From CAYWHE01 sp964458125 (lineage in GTDB: Bacteria; Bacteroidota; Bacteroidia; AKYH767-A; OLB10), in NCBI GenBank assembly GCA_964458125.1, contig CAYWHE010000204.1, positions 1 through 7,501 of the forward strand: 7,501 nt of DNA, written 5' to 3'. Below, piece after piece: positions 5,609 to 7,501 of the stretch; the first letter of the stretch is position 1; every line of letters starts with the position of its first letter. Under the pieces are notes generated by a model. The model worked only from the letters and a program-made list of their open reading frames with translations. It searched no databases and was not told the DNA's origin. The translations under genes and the position numbers were made by a program.

Positions 5609-7000
5609 TTATTTGGTCATCATCATGTTTTTAGTATCAACAACTTTTCCGTCAACGATCAGGGAATAGCTGTACTGGCCTGCGGCAAATTCCGTTGCAT
5701 CGAGGGCCACCTGGCCGTTTCCGCGCTGGCTGACCGGAATGGTTTTGACCACTACGCCCAGTGCATTAACCACCTGCAGATTTGCCGACTGAACAGCAGC
5801 AGGAAGGTAGAAACTGATATTCGAAATGCCGTTGGAAGGGTTCGGTACATTTTGTCCGAGTGAGGCTTTTTCCGTGCTGATCTGAACCGCCTTCAATTGC
5901 TCGGGAGTGATCTTGCCATTTTGCTGCAGGAAGGAGGCCAGCTGGTTGAATTTGGATTCCAACTGGGCAATCTTGTCGTTCTGGGCGGCAATGACTGCAT
6001 CCTTCTGATCCACAATTTGTTTTTGTTCCTTAATGGCTTCTGCCAATACGGGAATCAGTCCCATGTAATTTACAGTTTTCACATCAGGAATAGAATGGTA
6101 GGTTACTTTTCCTCTTGCATCACGTGTTGCGCCGGCTGGAAGCGGGGCCGTTTTAATCAGGCCTGGAAATATTTCCTGAACATTGTCAGCCATAAATCCG
6201 ATTTGCTTTCCTCCCGGTAAAGCCATTCCCGGGTATTTTGCATGATCAAACGTATAGGTGGATGCAACCAGCTTGGTAACCTGGTCCAGTGCACCTTCAT
6301 ATTTTACAATATCCTTCTTCAGTTTACGGTCCGATGCCTGGTAATACCTCCAGCCATAAACATCACCAACACCAACAAGCGCGTAATCAGGACTATTCAG
6401 CGTGTCCTGCTGATCGCCATAAACGCCATAATTATTGGTTGCACCGGTACATGAACCATAAATACCAACGCTTGTAGTTCCACCGCTGCACAGACCCTGA
6501 ACACCAGTCAACGGGTTCACGTTTCCAACTTCTGACGCTTCCCCGTCAACGCCGACATTACCGCTGACTCCAACGCAACCGATGGATCCTCCGTTTCCAT
6601 AGCTGCCAATATAATTTCCTTCACCCAGTATGCCAATTCCATAGCCGGCAGCGGGTTGAGAATTTCCATAGAGGGCGGGAATATCAAAGTTACCGGTTTT
6701 TTTAACCAGGGCCCGTAAAACAGCCACAGTATCGGCACCGCCTGTACCTCCGAAAATATCGCAACGGTATGCCGGGGTGGCCGTTCCGATACCGACCTTG
6801 CCACCGGAAGTAATGGTGATCCGTTTAGCACCGGCTGTCTTAATGGTCAGCGGTTTGGAATCGGAAGTCCCCAGGTAATTCGTAGTGGTTGTTCCGGCAT
6901 TCCCGTTTAAACTCCAGCTTTGTGCATCAGCCTGCATTACCAGGCCGGAAGCGGCAATAAAACAGGCGATCATGCCTGCCATCGTGTTTGTTCTTTTCAT
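5609..7000 (-). CDS. Secreted fibre-like protein: glycine-rich stalk, peptidase S74 chaperone domain, T9SS sorting domain
   Basis: 463 residues. A Sec signal peptide (about 1-26, ending ADAQ) is followed by SGGKVGIGTATP (65-76), the VGIGTxxP motif that precedes many S74 proteins. Then comes a Gly/Tyr-rich irregular repeat region (about 110-215; many YG, GVxG and GIxG units), likely a beta-structured trimeric stalk. The S74 intramolecular chaperone domain starts at SDRKLKKDI (223-231), continuing with IGFMADNVQEIFP (267-279) and YMGLIPVLAEAIKEQ (312-326). S223 and K228 have the spacing of the Ser-Lys self-cleavage dyad of endosialidase-type chaperones. A coiled coil (about 320-360, EQKQIVDQKDAV and KIAQLESKF) follows, and residues 380-463 form a type A T9SS C-terminal domain opening LGQNVPNPSNGISN. 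Predicted to cross the outer membrane by T9SS. Single gene with its own terminator. Ligand and role (adhesion, surface fibre) are unknown. Domain calls are firm; the function is not. Confidence 0.88.
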   Translation of the reverse strand: MKRTNTMAGMIACFIAASGLVMQADAQSWSLNGNAGTTTTNYLGTSDSKPLTIKTAGAKRITITSGGKVGIGTATPAYRCDIFGGTGGADTVAVLRALVKKTGNFDIPALYGNSQPAAGYGIGILGEGNYIGSYGNGGSIGCVGVSGNVGVDGEASEVGNVNPLTGVQGLCSGGTTSVGIYGSCTGATNNYGVYGDQQDTLNSPDYALVGVGDVYGWRYYQASDRKLKKDIVKYEGALDQVTKLVASTYTFDHAKYPGMALPGGKQIGFMADNVQEIFPGLIKTAPLPAGATRDARGKVTYHSIPDVKTVNYMGLIPVLAEAIKEQKQIVDQKDAVIAAQNDKIAQLESKFNQLASFLQQNGKITPEQLKAVQISTEKASLGQNVPNPSNGISNISFYLPAAVQSANLQVVNALGVVVKTIPVSQRGNGQVALDATEFAAGQYSYSLIVDGKVVDTKNMMMTK

Positions 7001-7068
7001 TTGATTTTTGTTTAAGTAGTAATTTTTATTTAGATAAGAAAACTTTACGTCAAGAATTAAATCACCCG

Positions 7069-7100
7069 CCTGATATCCATAGGAATATATGATAATCAGG
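7069..7100. repeat. Intergenic inverted repeat
   Basis: CCTGAT (7069-7074) is repeated inverted as ATCAGG (7095-7100). The 20-base interval contains a second imperfect pairing (ATATCC against GGAATAT). Located upstream of the S74 gene, in the 273-base non-coding stretch 7001-7273. It could be an operator or an RNA structure; no role can be assigned. Confidence 0.3.
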
Positions 7101-7111
7101 ATGCCGTTGTG

Positions 7112-7130
7112 ACGGATGGATTATATCCGT
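7112..7130. repeat. Intergenic hairpin
   Basis: ACGGAT (7112-7117) and ATCCGT (7125-7130) form a 6-bp perfect stem with a 7-base loop. No T-tract follows on either strand, so it is not a typical terminator of the leftward permease gene. It lies 11 bases from the neighbouring inverted repeat. Elsewhere in 7001-7273 I see only AT-rich sequence and no convincing TAnnTTTG promoter for the S74 gene. Confidence 0.3.
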
Positions 7131-7273
7131 AAAAGACACAAGCAATCCAATAGGTCACTATTCGGCTTCAATCAGGCTTTCCTCAGGATTTTAATACCGT
7201 AATTTTATGAAAAATATCAATACCGGTCAAGTCCTGTTGAAAATTATTTCTCATACTTCTGACTATCAGAATC

Positions 7274-7501
7274 TTATTTTGGAGCACGCAACACCAGGAA
7301 AACGGCGATGCCGGAAAAGATGATATTGGGTATCCATACGGCCAGCATGGCCGGCATGCTGCCGTTGGTAGCAAAGGTCGTAGTGACCTGCATAAAAAGA
7401 ATATAGGTAAAACTTAACAGGATACCAGCCCCCAACTGCAAACCGATACCTCCCCTCACCTTCCGGCTGGACAGGGAGACCCCCATGACGGTTAAGATAA
7501 A
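7274..7501 (-). CDS. LptF/LptG-type permease (YjgP/YjgQ family), C-terminal end only
   Basis: Membrane permease subunit of the lipopolysaccharide export ABC transporter family, in the inner membrane, moving LPS toward the periplasmic bridge in known members. Only the last 75 residues are in the window; the frame is open to the right edge (reading FILTV before MGVSLSSRKVRGG), so the gene starts outside and the in-window ATG at 7486 is internal. SLSSRKVRGGIG followed by two hydrophobic helices (about 18-37 and 52-72 of the visible part), joined by a short loop with ATNGSMPAMLAVWIPN and ending LRAPK, is the typical C-terminus of Bacteroidota YjgP/YjgQ proteins. Whether it is the LptF or LptG paralogue cannot be told from this fragment. 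It is separated from the S74 gene by 273 non-coding bases, so the two are probably independent. Confidence 0.85.
   Translation of the reverse strand, partial: FILTVMGVSLSSRKVRGGIGLQLGAGILLSFTYILFMQVTTTFATNGSMPAMLAVWIPNIIFSGIAVFLVLRAPK

Noticed and set aside
6517..6831. Alternative-frame ORF inside the S74 protein gene
   Set aside because: Same-strand out-of-frame reading of the glycine-rich stalk; the main frame carries a signal peptide, S74 and T9SS domains.
7183..7374. 63-codon leftward ORF over the permease 3' end
   Set aside because: It overlaps the conserved C-terminus of the LptF/LptG-type permease in another frame and shows no motif.

Overview
The window reads as ordinary chromosomal DNA of a Bacteroidota bacterium, probably Chitinophagia/Chitinophagaceae. 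The evidence is a C-terminal type IX secretion (T9SS) sorting domain, a Bacteroidota-type surface-lipoprotein signal, a GldM-C-like secreted protein, a DUF5522 protein, futalosine-pathway menaquinone synthesis, and promoter elements of the TTTG / TAnnTTTG type with no strong Shine-Dalgarno sequences. Genus-level placement is inference. There is no tRNA, rRNA, CRISPR array, insertion sequence or phage module.

Left part (1-3144): a PLP-dependent ACC-deaminase/D-cysteine-desulfhydrase-like ORF runs leftward and stops after 177 codons, far short of the family length. Diverging from it is a rightward run: a small cysteine-motif protein (DUF5522), full-length urocanate hydratase (hutU) and a small lipoprotein whose residues after the lipidated Cys match the surface-export signal. 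hutU is not accompanied by other hut genes here.

Middle part (3145-5489): a leftward two-gene pterin operon encodes a 6-pyruvoyl-tetrahydropterin-synthase-type enzyme followed by GTP cyclohydrolase I (folE). Together they would convert GTP to 7,8-dihydroneopterin triphosphate and then to a 6-substituted tetrahydropterin. The zinc/cysteine motif has the CX5HGH spacing of animal-type PTPS, not the CX3HGH of classic QueD. Back-to-back promoters separate this operon from rightward mqnB (futalosine hydrolase). mqnB overlaps the end of a convergent leftward gene for a secreted GldM-C-like protein by 14 bp.

Right part (5490-7501): a strong hairpin terminator lies beyond a leftward secreted fibre-like protein with a glycine-rich stalk, a peptidase S74 self-cleaving chaperone domain, a coiled coil and a T9SS sorting domain. 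A 273-base non-coding stretch (7001-7273) with two inverted repeats follows. Last is the 3' end of an LptF/LptG-type permease gene that runs off the window.

No new multi-gene system is evident. The points most worth a second look are the S74 plus T9SS architecture, the animal-type PTPS paired with folE, the truncated PLP enzyme, and the surface-lipoprotein signal.
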